Assembly: GCF_047872805.1 (NCBI RefSeq)
Contig: NZ_JBLQUK010000001.1
Coordinates: forward strand, 1-64,000
Length of the DNA stretch: 64,000 bases
Origin: Erythrobacter sp047872805
Lineage (GTDB): Bacteria; Pseudomonadota; Alphaproteobacteria; Sphingomonadales; Sphingomonadaceae
Direction: 5' to 3'
The notes beneath the pieces are model-generated. The model worked only from the letters and a program-made list of their open reading frames with translations. It had not been told where the DNA came from and searched no databases. This document shows, in pieces, positions 61,670 through 64,000 of this stretch (positions within the stretch are counted from its first letter, which is position 1; each line of letters opens with the position of its first letter). The position numbers were made by a program, and so were the translations under genes.

Positions 61670-64000
61670 TCAAGGTGCCGGTTTCGTTACCGGACCGGGC
61701 ACGAAATTGATCAACCTGTCCTGCACAAAGATGATCTTGCGCGGCGGCGCTTCGCCAACATGCTGGCGGACCTTGCTGCTTTGCATCGCAAGATTGACGG
61801 CGTCGTCCTGCGCAATCCCCTTTTGCACATTAATCGTATCGCGCAATTTGCCCAGCACCTGCACCGCAATCGTCACCTCATCCTCAACCAACATGGCCGC
61901 GTCATGCACGGGCCAAGCGGCATCTGCGATCAACGCGTCTGCGCCGAGCATCGCGTGAGCCTCTTCGGCCAGATGCGGCATCATCGGCGCGATCAGGTGG
62001 AGCACGGTGCGAATCGCGAAATTGCGGCTTTCGCTGGGCGCGGCCTTTTCCGCCGCGCCGGTGAGTTCGTAAATGCGCGCCACCGCCTTGTTAAAGGACA
62101 GCGCCTCGATATCGTCGGCCACCGCGACGATCGCCTGATGGGCCTTTCGCGCCAGAGCCTTGTCCTCACCCGCTGCCGCAGGATCGATCTGCCCGAACAG
62201 CCGCCACAGCCGCTGGACAAACCGCCAGCAGCCCTCGATCCCGGCCTCCGACCACGGCAGGTCGCGTTCGGGCGGGCTGTCCGACAGCATGAACCAGCGC
62301 ACCGCGTCAGCGCCGTAATTTTCGATGATATTGTCCGGATCGACGACGTTCTTTTTCGACTTCGACATTTTGACGACGCGGCCGATTTCGACCGGTTCGC
62401 CGCTTGCCTTCAATGTAGCGCCGTCGGAGGTGCGGTTCACCTCCTCCGGTGACAGCCAGCCATTGCCGCCATGACTATAGGTCTCGTGCGTCACCATCCC
62501 CTGCGTGAAGAGCGCCGCGAACGGTTCCTTGACGTCAAGTTTGCCGATCCGTTCGAGCGCGCGGGTCCAGAACCTTGCGTAGAGCAGATGCAGGATCGCG
62601 TGTTCGACCCCGCCGATGTAATGTTCGACCGGCAGCCACTTGGCGATTTCTGCAGGGTCAAACGGGGCATCGGCAGGCTGGCTGGCAAAGCGCAGGAAAT
62701 ACCACGATGAATTGGTGAAAGTGTCGAGAGTGTCGGTCTCGCGCCGCGCCTTGCCCGCGCATCTGGGGCAATCGACGTGTTTCCATGTCGGGTGCCGTTC
62801 AAGCGGGTTTCCGGGCGTCTCGAAATCAACGTCATCGGGCAGGGTGACGGGCAATTGATCCTTGGGCACGGGGACAATGCCGCAGGCGTCACAATGAATG
62901 AAGGGGATCGGCGTGCCCCAATAACGCTGGCGCGAAATGCCCCAATCGCGCAGCCGCCATACCGTCGTGCCCTTACCCCAGCCGCCCGATTCGGCGCGGG
63001 TGATGACCTCGGCCTTGGCATCCTCGACGGTCATGCCATTGAGGAAATCCGAATTGACGATCACGCCGTCACCGGCCTCGGCCTCATCGCCCATCGGCGC
63101 ATCGGCATCTGCCGCGTCACGCGCGACGACACGCTGGATCGGCAGGGCGTATTTGGTGGCAAATTCAAAGTCGCGCTGATCGTGCCCCGGCACGCCCATC
63201 ACCGCGCCGGTGCCGTAATCCATCAGCACAAAATTGGCGATGAAAACCGGCAAAGCCTCACCCGTGAAGGGATGCTGCGCGGTGATTTCGGTGCGATAGC
63301 CCAGCTTTTCCGCAGTTTCGAGCGCGGCGGCGGTGGTTGCGCCTTTCTTGCATTGCTCGATAAAGTCAGCGACCGCCGGATCGCCAGCCATGCCTTGCGC
63401 GACCGGGTGATCGGCGGCGATCGCGACAAAGCTCGCGCCGAAAATCGTGTCTGGCCGGGTGGTGTAGACAGGCAGATGCTCCCCGCTCGACAATTCGAAC
63501 GAAAATTCCAGCCCCGAAGATTTGCCGATCCAGTTTTCCTGCATCAGCTTGACCTTGTCGGGCCAGTGCTCAAGCTCGCCCAGCCCATCGAGCAGATCCT
63601 GCGCGAAATCGGTGATTTTGAGGAACCACTGGTCAAGCTTGCGCTTTTCGACCTCTGCGCCCGAACGCCAGCCCTTGCCGTCGATCACCTGTTCATTGGC
63701 GAGCACGGTCATGTCGACCGGATCCCAATTCACGGTCGAAGAACGGCGATAGACCAGCCCGGCGGCATACATGTCGAGGAACAGCGCCTGTTCATGGCCG
63801 TAATATTCGGGATCGCAGGTCGCAAATTCGCGGGTCCAGTCGAGCGCAAAGCCGATGCGCTTCAACTGCGCCTTCATCGCCTCGATATTGGCGCGGGTCC
63901 AGGCGCCGGGATGGACCTTTTTCTCCATCGCGGCGTTTTCGGCCGGCATTCCGAAAGCGTCCCAGCCCATCGGATGCAGCACTTCATATCCGCGCATTTT
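61670..64000 (-). CDS. leuS: Leucyl-tRNA synthetase, N-terminus beyond the window
   Basis: This is a class I aminoacyl-tRNA synthetase; at least 776 residues are inside the window and the frame runs off the right edge. The GWDAFGMPAENAA segment near the edge belongs to the catalytic core just after the HIGH motif, which lies outside. The editing domain (TTRPDTIFGASFVAIA) and VVKMSKSKKNVVDP are intact. The C-terminal anticodon-binding and tail domains end with VTKPAP. It heads the leuS-lptE-holA operon. Confidence 0.96.
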   Translation of the reverse strand, partial: KMRGYEVLHPMGWDAFGMPAENAAMEKKVHPGAWTRANIEAMKAQLKRIGFALDWTREFATCDPEYYGHEQALFLDMYAAGLVYRRSSTVNWDPVDMTVLANEQVIDGKGWRSGAEVEKRKLDQWFLKITDFAQDLLDGLGELEHWPDKVKLMQENWIGKSSGLEFSFELSSGEHLPVYTTRPDTIFGASFVAIAADHPVAQGMAGDPAVADFIEQCKKGATTAAALETAEKLGYRTEITAQHPFTGEALPVFIANFVLMDYGTGAVMGVPGHDQRDFEFATKYALPIQRVVARDAADADAPMGDEAEAGDGVIVNSDFLNGMTVEDAKAEVITRAESGGWGKGTTVWRLRDWGISRQRYWGTPIPFIHCDACGIVPVPKDQLPVTLPDDVDFETPGNPLERHPTWKHVDCPRCAGKARRETDTLDTFTNSSWYFLRFASQPADAPFDPAEIAKWLPVEHYIGGVEHAILHLLYARFWTRALERIGKLDVKEPFAALFTQGMVTHETYSHGGNGWLSPEEVNRTSDGATLKASGEPVEIGRVVKMSKSKKNVVDPDNIIENYGADAVRWFMLSDSPPERDLPWSEAGIEGCWRFVQRLWRLFGQIDPAAAGEDKALARKAHQAIVAVADDIEALSFNKAVARIYELTGAAEKAAPSESRNFAIRTVLHLIAPMMPHLAEEAHAMLGADALIADAAWPVHDAAMLVEDEVTIAVQVLGKLRDTINVQKGIAQDDAVNLAMQSSKVRQHVGEAPPRKIIFVQDRLINFVPGPVTKPAP

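Overview
The window is a high-GC (roughly 62-64%), gene-dense chromosomal segment. It looks like an alphaproteobacterium of the order Sphingomonadales, close to Erythrobacter or its relatives. This is judged from overall protein style, the conserved alphaproteobacterial blocks leuS-lptE-holA and rnd-lptC-lptA, an exosortase-A-associated polysaccharide gene pair, an intracellular PHB depolymerase, and dispersed short GC palindromes. I ran no database search. No rRNA, tRNA, phage, transposase or CRISPR was found. Most genes are ordinary housekeeping or catabolic genes.

Layout. 1-234 is a degenerate C-rich tract, probably a bad contig end, next to two tandem pstS lipoprotein genes with a PHO-box-like repeat upstream. 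2.6-9.8 kb holds a membrane GGDEF protein, a thioesterase, an S9 peptidase, aminopeptidase P, and VOC and cupin proteins. 10.1-13.1 kb holds a secreted EF-hand protein followed by an OmpR-type regulator and its histidine kinase. 13.1-24 kb holds a HerA-like ATPase, a pabB-pabC fusion, an RluA-type pseudouridine synthase, arfB, rpmG, lolA, a candidate structured RNA with a strong terminator, an alkaline phosphatase, xthA-ribA-GNAT, and a secreted beta-helix protein. 24.3-29.4 kb is an operon of two small lipoproteins, acyl-CoA dehydrogenase, CoA-transferase, thiolase and a MaoC-like hydratase, with start/stop overlaps at several junctions. 29.4-33.6 kb holds an SPFH protein with a ribbon-helix-helix partner, ppk2, phhA, a small membrane protein and uppP. 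33.6-42.5 kb holds an M13 peptidase, an MsbA-type ABC exporter, a PHB depolymerase, a DUF4126-like membrane protein, a second thiolase and MaoC. 42.5-47.8 kb is a polysaccharide block: acyltransferase, O-antigen-ligase-like protein, small membrane protein and glycosyltransferase. 47.8-55.7 kb holds gltB-gltD and an OprB-like porin. 55.7-64 kb holds ung, rnd-lptC-lptA, an undecaprenyl-phosphate sugar transferase, and leuS-lptE-holA, with leuS cut by the right edge.

Themes. Phosphate acquisition and storage (pstS pair, alkaline phosphatase, ppk2), carbon storage and acyl-CoA turnover (phaZ, two thiolases, the acyl-CoA operon), and envelope biogenesis (lolA, lptC/A/E, uppP, polysaccharide genes) recur through the segment.

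Most unusual signals. (a) An in-frame amber codon separates a convincing signal peptide from the S9 peptidase. (b) The RluA-family gene has no ATG, GTG or TTG start, yet has a well-placed Shine-Dalgarno before an ATC. (c) The small RHH protein ends in an AT-hook-like tail, and its operon promoter carries a 24-bp, nearly all-A/T palindrome. (d) A compact multi-hairpin non-coding element lies between lolA and the phosphatase gene. (e) 28-bp tandem repeats derived from the 3' end of the sugar-transferase gene sit where lptB might be expected after lptA.
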